From: Abelmoschus esculentus
Lineage: Eukaryota; Streptophyta; Magnoliopsida; Malvales; Malvaceae
Assembly: GCA_035048815.1 (NCBI GenBank)
Contig: JAUCBN010000003.1
Location: forward strand, 24,474,001-24,538,000
Reading direction: 5' to 3'
DNA length: 64,000 nt
In this document: piece by piece, positions 35,740-47,553 of the stretch
Layout of the letters: each line of letters starts with the position of its first letter
How positions within the stretch are numbered: the first letter of the stretch is position 1
Notes under the pieces: model-generated
The model's input: only the letters and a program-made list of their open reading frames with translations
Database searches by the model: none
Told to the model about the DNA's origin: nothing
Translations under genes and position numbers: made by a program

Positions 35740-37092
35740 CTATTTCTCAAACTTTAAAACCCCAGTACTGATCAAATTCTGCACCAACTTCTTGAAGTAG
35801 TGACAATTTTCAATAGAATGGCCTGGAATATCTCCATGATACTCACAATGTGCAACAGCGTTGTACCATACAGGGAATGGAGGCTCGAGGGGTGTAAGGA
35901 TATAAGGTCGTACCAGACCTGTCTCGTATAGTTGAGAATAGAGCTCGCTGTATGAAACTGGAAGGGGAGTGAATGTTGCTCTGTCCTGTCCCCTTCTAGA
36001 GCTTTCTTCTCCTTTTTGCATTGTCCCGGTCGTAGGGTAATTGAAGGTCCCAATAGCATTCACTTCACCTTCATTCTTTTTATCGTACCCTTGGGGCTTG
36101 TCATTATTGTTGATCCTCCCACTCTTGAGGGCTATCTCTAGAGATTCACCGATTCTGATGAGATTGACAAAATTTTGAATAGTATGATTGATGAGACGAT
36201 CATACAAAACTCCTTTTAGCGAATTAGTGAACATCGGTGTGATCTCATTTTCGGGGATATGTGGTTGAATTTGGGCGGCCACCTCCCTCCATCGTTGAGC
36301 GTATTGACGCAGGCTCTCGTTGGACCTTTGCCCCAAACCTTCTAGCATGATGCGATTGGGTACCATGTCTGTTACATGTTTATACTGTTGTAAAAAAGCT
36401 TTGGATAAGTCTTTCCAGGACCTGATGTTCTCGCGACTAAGCCGAGCGTACCATCGAATTGCAGATCCGGTCAGACTGTCATGAAAGCAATGTATCAAAA
36501 TCTTCTCATCTTTGATGAAAGCAGTCATCTTTCGATAGTACATTCTGAGGTGTGCGAAAGGGCACGATGTTCCATCATACTTATTGAATTCTGGAGTTTT
36601 GAATTTCGGGGGTAGGATCAAATCGGGTACCAGACTTAACTCACTAGCATCGTTCCCTGTCCCCTTTTGAGTCTGAATGGTCTTGAACCTTTCTTCCATC
36701 AGGCGGAACTTTAATTCCCACTTCTCTTCAACATCATGTCTGATCTTCTCGATCAGATTCAGGTCGGGGATCTCTTCCTCACAAAGCTTTTCAACATCTA
36801 TAGGCTGGCTCCCGAGAAACTGAACTGGTTGGTTAGCGGATACTCTAACAGGGTTTGCATCATTTGGTGCGACGAATTGAACCATATGATGAGAGGTATC
36901 TTCATTTGGCTCAGAGGTCTCTTCATTTCTCACTTTTTCTTTCCCACGATTCTTTCCTAGTAGTGCCGTAAGCTTGGATAAAATGGACTCTTGAGACTGA
37001 GCAATCTGTACACTGATACTCTGTTCAATATCCTCAAGACGATCCTCTAAGTGTTTCTAACCTCTTTCCAGATTGATCACACGGTCTTCCAT
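35740..37092 (-). pseudogene. gag of the inner element, one in-frame stop
   Basis: The frame can be read from ATG at 37092 to the stop at 35740, about 450 codons, with a single TAG at 37057-37059 (codon 12). After it 397 or more codons are open. Gag packages the element's RNA. Visible parts are an N-terminal coiled-coil-like segment, the retrotransposon gag domain (FNKYDGTSCPFAHLRMYYRK, then LTGSAIRWYARL and SWKDLSKAFLQQYKH, LRQYAQRWREVAAQI), and a C-terminal CCHC-like motif (CEYHGDIPGHSIENC). The lone stop sits at the extreme start, so a later start could still give most of the protein. In LTR elements the pol genes should follow; none do. Confidence 0.82.
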
Positions 37093-38921
37093 TCTTTTCT
37101 TTCGATAGTATGTGAAATTATAATGCAGTGTGGCCAGTGTTTTAAAATGCGCTGTCATAATATGCACATAGTTAGATGATGTCAAAATGGTTAAATGCAT
37201 GTATGATGCATATGCGGATGCCAATGATGCAAAATATATGCGGGTTAAAGGTATTGACCCCTATTGGTAATCACCATACTGGATTACTTTCACGGGAAAT
37301 AGAGGGTCCATTACAAAATTAGGGGAAACTAATCCTATACACAAGTACTAGCCCTAATTCCTATTTCCTATGGCCCTAAGTTGCTTGCTTGACCAAGGAA
37401 TCTCCGTTATGTCACGAGCTTCGGGCTTCTCAGTTGATCTGGTTGTTTCTAACTACCCCTTTAAACTTTGGTTTTCGAGATTGTCTAGCAACGGTCTTAA
37501 TCAAATATTACCTAAGCAACCTTGCAGTGTCGGTGCTTCTAGTAACAGTTCTTTTCTGTTAATGCTTCTCCCAAAGTTTTAAATCATCTTTGATAATCCT
37601 GAATGGTGATCTTGATCCTTGTAAAATAGGTCGGTAATATACTGATCTCTTGTTCTTGTTCTTGCAGTCTGATAAAAATTATTTCTTCATTGATGCCCTT
37701 GAAAATTTAATTTATTACCTTATTAACCCGACGTTCGATATCTGACTCTGATTCGAACCCAAGATGGAGAATGGTAATGGTACTAGTTCTACACCTTCGA
37801 CCAACCTTTTCAGTGTTAGACTCTTTGAGGTTTTCTGTTACATCTTTCACATCTATCTAGAATACCCGGTGGTCATTCTGTTGTAGACTCAGACGAAATG
37901 TATAGTTGTTACCTGTTCTTGGTAGACTGATGTCTGATTCTAATTCGACCTTTAGACAATGAGATGATATCGGTTCTATGTCTCTGATAAATAATTTATC
38001 AAAATTTGGTTTCTGTTACATCCTTCATGTTGGCTTGGAATCCCAGACTGACATTCTGATGTAGACCCGAATAAAGACATAATCACTACCTGATATTGAC
38101 GTTCGGTAGACTATTGTCTCAGGCTCTTCGCTCGTCCTTTAACAGGAGTAAGGGGTCTGATTGATTGTGACAGAAACTCATTCTTTAATCGGTGTATCTG
38201 ATCGATTTCTAACACTAGGGTTGAGGTTTTTAGATACCTCCTTTCCATGGTGAAAGTTTCCTATGTAAGATAAACCACTCGAATCAATACCTCTTAATGC
38301 AATGCAAAATGTGATGATGCATGCAAAAACAAAAACACGAAGATACCAAGTTAGTACCGGGTAAAAACAATAAACACAAAAATAAATTAAGAGTAATTAA
38401 ATGTGTGTAAAAGTAAACAGAGAAGAGCAGTCCTAGATATTCTGTCTAGTTCATTTAGGGTATCCGCATGACTCTAGTGGGGTGGGTAATCTAATTCTCT
38501 ACATGCAATGTTGGTGCTAAAAGGGGACCCGAATTGTCCGAGCTATCCTCTACTAAGAGTAGCAAGGCCCCCGATCATCACCCATCATAGGCTCATCTTG
38601 ACCGAGTTCAATTCAGGGGGACCCATTCGCTTATGCCCATACGAAGGAACAATATCCTTACGAGAGCATAAGGTAGTGGAGCCCCGAAGGTACTTCGGCT
38701 AGGGCCTACACGGGAGAACGATATCTCCACGAAAGCATTAGCCTTTTCCCCCCACATAGAAGGACGGGTTTAGATGTCAATTTTAAATGCGGAAAAATAA
38801 AAGCGCAAATTTAATTGAATATTAATTTAATCGTCACTTTAGCCCGGAATCTCTAATATTAGTAAAGCGGTAATCATTTAAAAGCTCGACTCACTTTTTG
38901 TTTTTGAAAAACAAAATTTTG
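37093..38921 (-). other. Long leader of the inner element with degenerate repeats
   Basis: About 1.83 kb separate the primer site from gag. Parts of it repeat with a period near 180 bases at 37740-38110: TCTGA.TCT.ATTCGA, then TTTTCTGTTACATC.TTCA, then CATTCTG.TGTAGAC. A second type of motif, ACGAAGGAACAATATCC and GAGAACGATATCTCCACGAAAGC, occurs at 38640-38735. No frame longer than 75 codons. The same order is found at 42787-44610 in the outer element. Confidence 0.6.
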
Positions 38922-38939
38922 TCCCCAGCGGAGTCGCCA
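38922..38939 (-). other. Primer-binding site of the inner element (tRNA-Arg type)
   Basis: On the minus strand, two bases after the 5' LTR, TGGCGACTCCGCTGGGGA. This primer site is typical of the Tat/Ogre branch of Gypsy elements. It sets the orientation: right LTR is 5'. Confidence 0.85.
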
Positions 38940-38941
38940 TC

Positions 38942-40075
38942 TGTAGCGATGTGAAAAAATCCACGAATGATTAAAATCGCATAAAAATTCTTTTTTGATT
39001 GTGAAAAACATATTTCGATGTGTCATTTTAAAATTAATGTCTTCCACATGGGGGTTTTCGGTTTAAAAATGATTTTGTAAAATTTGAGTCGCCACCGACC
39101 GTTTAGGTAGACCGGACACCATAAAACCAGAGATTTAAAAATTGGGGTTCGGGAGTCAGTTACGGATGGGGAAGGATTAGCACCCCCACACCGCCCAAAA
39201 ATTGGTACTTTATTTAATTACCGCTTCATTAATATTAAATTTTCCGGGCTAATTTGACGATCGAATTAATTTTTAATTAAATGTGCGCATTTATTTTAAA
39301 GCACCTAAACCCGAAGGTAAGCGTCCAAACCACCACCACTACACTGGAGTTGGCCTCGCTTACGACCGAATTTAGGGGCCCGCATTAATTAATTAAGATA
39401 AACATACAATCTTAAATATGACAAATAAATTAAAAATATTACATGAAAATACATAAAAACATAAATATTAGTCTAACAAATAAAAGATTAATTTAAAAAC
39501 ATAAATTAAAACATACATAAATATTAATCTAAAACATAAACATAAATTAATATTAATCTACAACATAAATTAAAACAACTATAAATATTAATCTAAAACA
39601 TAAATTAAAATCTAATAATAAACAATCATATTTCATTAAAAATATTAAAAATACAAAGATAGAAATTATACCTAAAAATTCGAATAGCTAACCCCAATAA
39701 ACTCCCCACCGAGATCTACCACGACCCCTTCAAAATTTTTAACTAGATCGAATCCTAAAAATAAAACTCGATCGAACCACCCAAAATTTAGGGAGAGCTA
39801 AACTCTCAAATTAGGATCATAAGGTACTACCCTCACCCAATTGATTCCACCTCTTCAAAAGGCCCCCCTTCACCTCCTTTTATAGGCACTTGGAGAGAGG
39901 AAGGTCATGTTTCCCACCAATGTGGGATTCCAATCCCACATCATTCTTCCTTTTCTTTCTTCTTCTTCTTCTTTCTCTTTTCATTTTTTTCATTTTTTCT
40001 TCTATTTTTATTAATAATATTACTACTACAATAATACTACAAATGCTAAAATTTAATAAAAAATGAGTGATTACA
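38942..40075 (-). repeat. Right (5') LTR of the inner element, 1134 bp
   Basis: Same length and ends as the left copy. A TATA box CTATAAAAGG (minus strand, about 39877-39885) lies about 190 bases inside the outer end and should drive the element's RNA. Followed by TATAG, the right target duplication. Confidence 0.92.
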
Positions 40076-40080
40076 TATAG

Positions 40081-42478
40081 AACTACTGCAAATTCTCTTT
40101 ATGTGGGACATCGAATATGTTGGTACCTTCTGTTTGGAACCTTAATCTCCAAGTCTTTTGAAACTCACGCCAAATGACTGTCAATCTTCTTTCTCTGAAT
40201 TGGGACTCACATCTATAGAGACTACCAAATATCTGTTTCTTTGGGACTCATGCCAGGAACGCTGTCAATCTTCTTTCTGAAAACACCTAGGTGTCTGGAT
40301 TGCCTCAGTGTCTCGATCTCTATAATCATCTAGACTCATTTTCTCTTTGTTGTTGGTGACATACTCACTGTCTGTCCAATTTTGTCTTGAGATATTTCTT
40401 CTTATTTTTCTTTTTCTTTTTCATATTCTTCTTCTTATTCTTCTTTGTGCTGTCCCGGTTCCGTCGGTTTGTTTTTGTAAATTCAAAATGTTGACCTCTC
40501 TGGACCAATCTCTCTTCTTTTTTGTTGAAAGATGCAAACATGAACAGAGTATCTGTTAAGGCCATCTTCTTGACCACTATCTGTCTTTTCTTGTAAGATG
40601 ATTTATAAAAAATGAATGATGAATGAGCATTTTCACTATGCATGTGTTAGTGATGTATGTTCTGGATGTAGAGGTACAACCTATCTGTACATGATGCATG
40701 AATGTTATGTTAACTCTGTAAATATGATGCCCCGGTCCTTATTCGGTTGACCAGGTAAGCTTTGTTAACCAAATTCCGTCGATCTTGATGACATCTCTGG
40801 TCAATTCTGATATTAGCTCTAATTATGTCATTTTGTAGACAATGATTCATCACTCATATTCTTTGTATTCATATTTGGATCAATATAACGATTGATCGGA
40901 CGTTTCTTGTGTCCTGACTTCATTTCTGTGCTCGTCAAAGTACCTCAATGGCGGCTGACTCAGTTTTTTTCATTCTTGGAAAAAAGATTTTATTTGCATG
41001 TATTTCAATATGAAAGAAAAAACTTTGAACAATGTATGATATTTGAAAGTTCATTGCAAAACAATTTAAAACATGTTTGCCTTCCTGAATGTCAAATGCA
41101 ATATCATATTTGCCCCAATCTGACAAAGAACAACTCTAATGAAGAGTATATTTAAAAGATCCTTGACTATTACGAGGATATAGATAAATGTGTAGTCTCT
41201 TCTAGACTCTTGGGCTTTCAAAAGGAACAACCTCATCTAAATGCTACCCTTTTTGATGGCTCTCTTTATCTCACCTTCTCAACCTGCCCCATCCTTCCCT
41301 TATTTAGGTGTCGATCAGGCACTTTGAGGTTCTTCATTCTTTGAAGCAAGGTTAACCTTTGGGCGGAGTGTGGTCTGAAGATAATCTCATTTAGCTTGGA
41401 CGTCATTGAATGATCAAAATGCTCCTTTCAATTCTAGATCTACGGTCGATGTAGAGGTATTTTCATTCTTATTGTCATTACCCTTCTCTAGGGAAATCAA
41501 CTCATCATAGTCCTTTGTCTCGAGGATAATGATAGAGCAAACAAAAATACCTCGAATTACTCGACACAGTCATGATTTGAAAATATTACCATCACTCATA
41601 AAGCTAAAGCTTTAGCGGAGTGCCCCAGGATTGCCATACTCTTATCCAGATATGCCTATTACCAGGATATGAACATTGGAGTACTTTGAATGCAAATTTT
41701 CTCATTCATTTCATTTTATTTCATTTCTCTTCTTTTCTTTTCCTTTCTTTTTCTATTAATCCTAGCTTATCGTTGCCTCATATAATTTTCATGATCTTTA
41801 TTTTTAATCAATTTGATCTTTGTCTCATTTTAGGGAATATCATTCATCATCTCAATCAAGGAGGTCCTGAGAAGGTTTTCAGGGGTAGAGAATTCAAGGT
41901 CGACTCTCGATTCAAGGATCTTGAACAATAAGTGCTTGAGAAGGAATTCTCCTACGAATGAGAACTGTCCATTGTCTATTCGCTCATATTGTTCCTCTAT
42001 TGGCCTTAGTAGACTAGCAGAGACTCCCATTTATAATATCCCTGCAACATTCAGTCTCTTCTGAATATACAAAACCTTATAGTCGATCTTCGAGTTTAGA
42101 GTAAAGATGCTACCACATTTGAAATTTCAAGGAACAAGTATGTAATGATGTGTACATGTATGTTCAAAAGAGTTTGTTATGTGTACATAGGAGAGAAGTG
42201 GCAACTCCTAAAAATGAATGAATATTCAAAGAATCAAAGAATGTAAAATCGTTTAATGTGTGAAAGAAATATCACTTTAGAGTAAGTGCCCTTTACAAAA
42301 TGTTTTTACTACTTTTCGTATCAAAGTAGTAAATTGGACATCGCTTTTTGAAAACAAATATGCATAAAATTTTCAATTTGAAGTTCAACTGAGAAGTCAA
42401 TACATCCCCAGATTTATCTATGTCATCAGTCTTCGAAACTCAAACTATCGACTTCGATAAAACTTTGGACCTTTTTCT
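40081..42478 (-). other. Non-coding internal DNA of the outer element
   Basis: Matches the inner element's 33500-35740 in order and by many shared words (GTCCCGGTTC, TTGATCGGACGT, GCGGAGTGCCCCAGGATT), with more drift. No gene. Confidence 0.6.
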
Positions 42479-42770
42479 TCAGGGCTCCATAATTCTTGTT
42501 CGTGTGACTTGTGCTTCCCACACGACATTAACATCATAATTAGGTATATAGAGAGGCACTTTATAGGCTGAATACATCATTGCGGGTGGTCGTGGGGATA
42601 ACCATGGATGACTGTCTTCTTCTTGAGTAGGAGCCACTTCGTTTTGAGGGGTTATGCTATAGCGATACTTGATCTTCCCTCTTTTAACTACATCCTTAAT
42701 GCGTTCTCCAATCATGTTTGAGAAATTGGCAGTATGATGACTTGCCAAACGGTTATGATATGCAAATTAT
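42479..42770 (-). pseudogene. gag remnant of the outer element
   Basis: A frame of about 90 codons contains NFSNMIGERIKDVVKRGKIKY, which parallels NFVNLIRIGESLEIALKSGR in the inner gag (the end of the gag domain). The preceding 300 or so gag codons are missing: where the inner element has 1.35 kb, the outer has about 0.3 kb. The deletion removed nearly all of the gag domain. Confidence 0.6.
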
Positions 42771-44609
42771 CAAAATAATTTCTAAATGGGTAAATGTATG
42801 TATGATGCGAATGCTGATGCAAATGATGCAGAATGTATACAGATGAAGGTATTAATCTCTGTTGGTAATCACCCTACTGGATTAATTTCACGAGAAATAA
42901 AGAGTCTATTACAACATTGGGGGAATTAGTCCTATACATAACTGTTAGCCCTAATTCTGATTTCCCATGGCCCTAAACTGCTTGCTTGACCAAGGAATCT
43001 TTGTTACATCACGAGCTTCGGGCTTCTCGATTGATCCAGTTGTTTCTGACTACCCCTTTAAACTTCGGTCTCCGAGATTGTCTAACAATGATCTTGGTCA
43101 AATATTACCTGAGCAACCTTATAGTGTCGGTGCTTCTAGTAATAGTTCTTTTTTGTTAATGCTTCTTTCAACATTCTGAATCATCTTTGATAATCCTGAA
43201 TGGTGACTCCGATCCTCGTGAAATAGGCTAGTGAGGCACTGACCTTTCGTTCTTCTTCTTGATGTCTGATAAAAATCACTTCTTCATTGATGTGATTAAA
43301 ATTCGATCCATTACCTTTTTTGGTCGGCGTTTTGTGCCTGACTCTAACTGATCCTCGGATGATGAAATGTATCGGTTCCGCATCTTTGACGAACCCTTTC
43401 ATTAGTTGACCTTTGGTGGTTTTCTGTTACATCTGTTGTATCGATTTGGAATTTCGATGGTCATCTCCTCGCTGACCCGAGTAAAATAAAACACTATTAC
43501 CTACTCTCGGTGTACGATATCTGATTCTGACTTGAACTATGGATGGCAAAATGGCACCAATTTTGCACCCCTAATAACCCATTTTGTGGTTAGGCTAGCA
43601 TGGTTTTCTGTTATTGTTAGACTGATGCCTGATTCTGACTCGACCTTTAGACGGTGAGATGATATTGGTTCTCTGTCTCTAATAACCCTTTGATTAAACC
43701 TTAGTTTCTGTTACATCCTTCATGCTCTCTTAGAATCTCAGACTGACATTCTGATGTAGACCAGATAAATATATGATCGTTACCTGGTTTCGTCGCTCGG
43801 TAGACTGTTGTCTCAAGCTCTTCGATCGTCCTATAATCGGGGTCTAATAAAAGGAGTCTGATGGATGTTGACCAAATTCTATCCCTTAATCGATGTCTCT
43901 GATTGGTTTCTAACATTAGGGTTGAGGATTTCAGATACCTCTCTTCCATGGTGAATATTTTCTTTGTAAGATAAACCACTCGAATCAATACCTCCTAGTG
44001 CAATGCAAAAATGTGATGCATGAAAAAAGGAAAATGAAAGCATGAAGAAACCAAGTTAGTACAGGGTAAAAATAATAAATGCAAAAATAAATTCAGAAAA
44101 ATAAATTGCGTAAAAATAAATAGAGAATGACAACCCTAGCTATCATGTCTAGTTCTCCTAGGGTATCCACATGGCTCTAGTGGGGTGGGTAATCTAGTTC
44201 TCTACATGTAGTGTTGGTGCTAAAGAGGACCCGAATTATCCGAGCTGTCCTCTACTAAGAGTAGCAAGTCCCCCGATTATCACCCATTATAGGCTCATTT
44301 TAATCGAGTTCAATTCAAGGGACCCGTTCTCTTATGCCTATATGAAGGAACGATATCCTTACGAAAGGATAAGGTAATGAAGCCCGAAAGGTACTTCGGC
44401 TAGGGCCTACACGGGAGAACGATATCTCCACGAAAGCATTAACCTTTTCTCTTTACTTAAAAGGACGGGTTTAGATGTAAATTTTAAATACGAAAAAATA
44501 AAAACGCAAGTTCAACTAAACATTAATTTGATTCACTTTAGCCTGAAATTAGTAAAGCGGTAATCGTTTAAAAGCTTGACTCACTTTTTGTTCTAAAAAA
44601 TAAAATTCT
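42771..44609 (-). other. Leader of the outer element
   Basis: Same order as the inner leader, starting with ATGTATGATGCGAATGCTGATGC, with the same roughly 180-base repeats near 43300-43800 and the ACGATATCTCCACGAAAGC motif near 44420. Non-coding. Confidence 0.55.
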
Positions 44610-44627
44610 TCCCCAGCGGAGTCGTCA
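44610..44627 (-). other. Primer-binding site of the outer element
   Basis: Minus strand TGACGACTCCGCTGGGGA, one base off the inner element's site (G to A), consistent with age. Confidence 0.75.
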
Positions 44628-44629
44628 TC

Positions 44630-45410
44630 TGTAGCGATGTGAAAAATCACTGATTCGCTAAAATATTCTTTTTGTTATTGGAAAATATTTGTCACGTGTT
44701 ATCGATTTGAAATAAATGTCTTCCACATGGGGGTTTTTGATTTAAAAATGATTTTTAAAAATTGGAGTCGCCACCGACCGTTTAGGTAGACCGAACACCG
44801 TAAAACCAAAGATTTTATAATTAGGGTTCAAGAGTCGGTTACGGATGGGAAAGGATTAGCACCTTATACCGCCTAAAAATTGGTACTTTATTTATTACCT
44901 CTTTATTAATATTAAATTTTTCGGGCTAATTTGACGATCAAATTAATTTTTAATTGAATTTACGCATTTATTTTAAAGCACCTAAAACCGAAGATAAGCG
45001 TCCGAACCACCACCACTACACTGGAGTTGACCTCGCTTACGACCGAATTTAGGGGCCCGCATTAACAAATTAATATCATTTATGCAACTTAAATATAACA
45101 AATAAATTAAATACATCATATAAAAATAAACACATAAATAAATACATAAAAGCATAAATACTAATCTAAAACATAAATAAAATTTAAATATCAAATAAAA
45201 TAATAAACATTACATTTAATTAAAATAAAGCCAAAATACAACATAAAGAAAAGAAAATATACCTAAGAGTCTAAACAGTTAATCCCGAATGATCCTTACC
45301 GAGATCTACTACGACCCTTCCAAAATTTTTAATTAGATTGAATCCTAAAAATAGAAATCGAATCCTTACCGAATGATCCTTACCGAGATCTACTACGACC
45401 CTTCCAAAAT
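44630..45410 (-). repeat. Right (5') LTR of the outer element, truncated
   Basis: Starts TGTAGCGATGTG and matches the left LTR for about 700 bases, then is cut: the last part of the LTR, including its TATA box, is missing. The last 42 bases (45369-45410) duplicate 45285-45326. It then passes without a break into reverse-transcriptase sequence of another element. Confidence 0.75.
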
Positions 45411-45700
45411 AAATCTTTCTTCTTAACCAAGAGACATGGTGAAGCAAAAGGGTTCTTGTGGTGTTGGATAATGAAAGCTGCTAATAATTCAGTTATCTAT
45501 CTCTCCACTTTCATTTTCTGCTGAAATGGAAACTTGTATGGTCATAGATTAATTAGGAATGTCCTGGGCTACAGTATAATTACATGATCATGGGATCTTG
45601 GTGAGGGAAATTCTATAAGTTCTTTAAAGATTCTTTTATACTTCCCGAGGAAGGGTTTGATTGCTTCTAGAGTGTTTGTTTCTACTGCCTTAGCAGCAAA
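45411..45700 (-). pseudogene. Gypsy reverse transcriptase N-terminal fragment
   Basis: Reads PSPRSHDHVI, then PYKFPFQQKMKVERTI and IIQHHKNPFASPCLLVKKKD with stops between, matching the conserved start of Gypsy RT. The frame ends at the junction with the outer LTR. The catalytic YxDD motif is not present. Confidence 0.7.
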
Positions 45701-46022
45701 CAAGTATAGTTCTCCAAAGATCTCAGGTCCTTGGTTGTTAACTTCAATATCTTTTCTTCAAAAATTAGCTTCACAACAGGAATTCTTTGTCCCCCTTGGA
45801 GTATGATATTCTAGTCCCCTCGTTTGAAACTGAGAGTTATTTTCTTAAAGTCCATTATAATTGGATTATAACTTCGTATCCAATCAACTCCAAGTACCAT
45901 GCCATTATCCCCATCTGTAGGACCCTAAAATCATGCTCAAAATGGTGTCATTGCATCTGCCAGTTTAACTTGTTGCTCTTTGTTATGCTTTGTAGCTTTT
46001 CCCCCATTAGCTATTCTTATAA

Positions 46023-46268
46023 TTAATGGGTGGTGTGAATCAATTCGATCCTTTCCTTGACCCATCCAACTGTGATGAAATTGTGGGTATTCCCACTGTC
46101 CACTAAAATACTTAGTGTTCTACCCTTAATGGTCCCTTGTATCCTGATTATGCAGCAACCAATATTTTTTGTTAAGGCATTGATGAAAATCTCAAGAGCC
46201 TCTTCATCAACCTCTTGTTCCTTAACATTGGCTCCTTGCTTGTTTTTCTCTTCTTCCGCCTTATCCAT
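46023..46268 (-). pseudogene. Gypsy aspartic protease fragment
   Basis: The frame contains the motif TLSILVDSGNTHNFI, the retroviral-type aspartic protease active site (DSG), preceded by an acidic linker EQEVDEEALEIFINALT. It cuts the polyprotein in a working element. The frame stops soon after, so it is not functional. Confidence 0.75.
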
Positions 46269-47553
46269 TACTGGGTCTGGATTTTAGTCTTCCTCTTCCA
46301 TCATATTAAATTCCTTTGGCTTACACTGATGACCTGACCCAAATTTCTAACCACATCTTTAACATAGTTGATTTACCCTCCAAAATTTTATAACCCCTTG
46401 TTTCTGTGAAGGGGTGGGTGCTAGTCTCTTTTGAGTAGTTATCAATATTGATGGTATTTTACTTTTTTGGTTGATGCTTTGGTTGCTATAAGTGTTGGTT
46501 CTGAAGGATGACTTGAATCTTCTATCTTTTAGTTTCAAGGACAGTTCATACAGCTTGGCTTTTTTGTATGCATCAGCTAAGCTTTGAGGTTCATGCACTT
46601 TAATCTTGTGTTTGAGCTCTTTTTCAACCCACTAATGAAGTTGGAAACGAAATAAGGTTCTCCCAACTGAGTGTTATGCAGCAGCATAAAGAGTTTTAAT
46701 TCTTCAAACCTCTCCTGGTAATCCTACACTGGACTTCTGGAACAATTTATTAAATTCCGCTATGACATCAGTGTACTCTTTATCAAAGAATCGATGATAT
46801 AAATCGGACACAAGTTCATGCTATGTAACTTATTCTTCTGCATGATCTACTCATCGAATCCCTATCAAATACATTACAACAATCTCTAGTTTTTGATCTC
46901 TAGACATATTAAAAAGTGAAAAATACGTGTTCCATTTTCTAATCCAACCCCTCATATTATCCCCTTCAAAATTTTATAACTCTATTTTGAGTCTAGGAAT
47001 AAATTCATTCTACTCCATGTTGATGACTGCCATATGCATCAGGTTTCCCTTTTTTGACAGTGTTATCCTCTAGATTAGGCATAGGCATGTTAATACTACT
47101 GTCATGTTGTCCTTCCCTTTTTGGGAGCATTACATCAAGTTTATCTGTTAACATTTCTGGTGCATTTGGGTCGAAGGAATATTTTTCATACTCTTTTAGG
47201 ACAGTCACTTGGAGTGGTTTCTTTCTAGTACCAACAGGTTGTTCGACATTTACCTATTGTGCATTCTTAGGTGTCTGAATGCTGCCAGGAGTCAACTGTC
47301 CCACCTCATTAGCTCCTTTAGATAAGACTGCAAGTATCCGCTGTAAATATCCTCTCTTCTCCTCTGCGCTTGCTTCCAGGATGCTGAGTCTCTCTTCTAG
47401 TTTATTTTCTTTGTCCTTCCATTAGGTAGGGGTGTTTTTCATCTCTACTGATTTTTGGGATGCTACTGTTTTATCAGTTCCCGACATTTTTAATTTCCTT
47501 TTTGATTTTCCCAGCGTGATGATAGATCAGTGGTGGCTCTGGACACTAATTAT

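Larger units (their letters stand above)
31441..40075 (-). mobile_element. Inner gag-only LTR element (TR-GAG type), young, 8635 bp
   Basis: Two LTRs of exactly 1134 bases (31441-32574 and 38942-40075) flank a 6367-base inside. The primer site (38922-38939) reads TGGCGACTCCGCTGGGGA on the minus strand, complementary to tRNA-Arg as in Tat/Ogre elements. The inside holds a leader of about 1850 bases, one gag frame (37092-35740) and about 3.1 kb of non-coding DNA; no protease, reverse transcriptase or integrase is found. Non-autonomous gag-only elements are known in plants as TR-GAG. By eye the LTRs differ at 8 positions, all transitions, and the TATAG duplications are perfect. It must rely on enzymes from a related autonomous element that is not in this window. 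Confidence 0.9.
29644..45410 (-). mobile_element. Outer gag-only LTR element (Tat/Ogre-like), interrupted and truncated
   Basis: Left LTR (29644-30683), internal DNA (30684-31440 and 40076-44629) and a right LTR cut at 45410 form one element read on the minus strand. The primer site next to the right LTR (44610-44627) reads TGACGACTCCGCTGGGGA on the minus strand, the tRNA-Arg type with one change. The internal DNA matches the inner element in order (same polypurine end, same CTATATAGAAC repeats, same leader), but most of gag is lost and there is no pol. It was an old non-autonomous element before the inner one landed in it. The left flanking five bases are AGAAC; the right end is gone, so no target duplication can be tested. 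Confidence 0.8.

Noticed and set aside
35589..35771. Small plus-strand ORF next to gag
   Set aside because: It is antisense to the end of gag and its 3' flank; no independent support.
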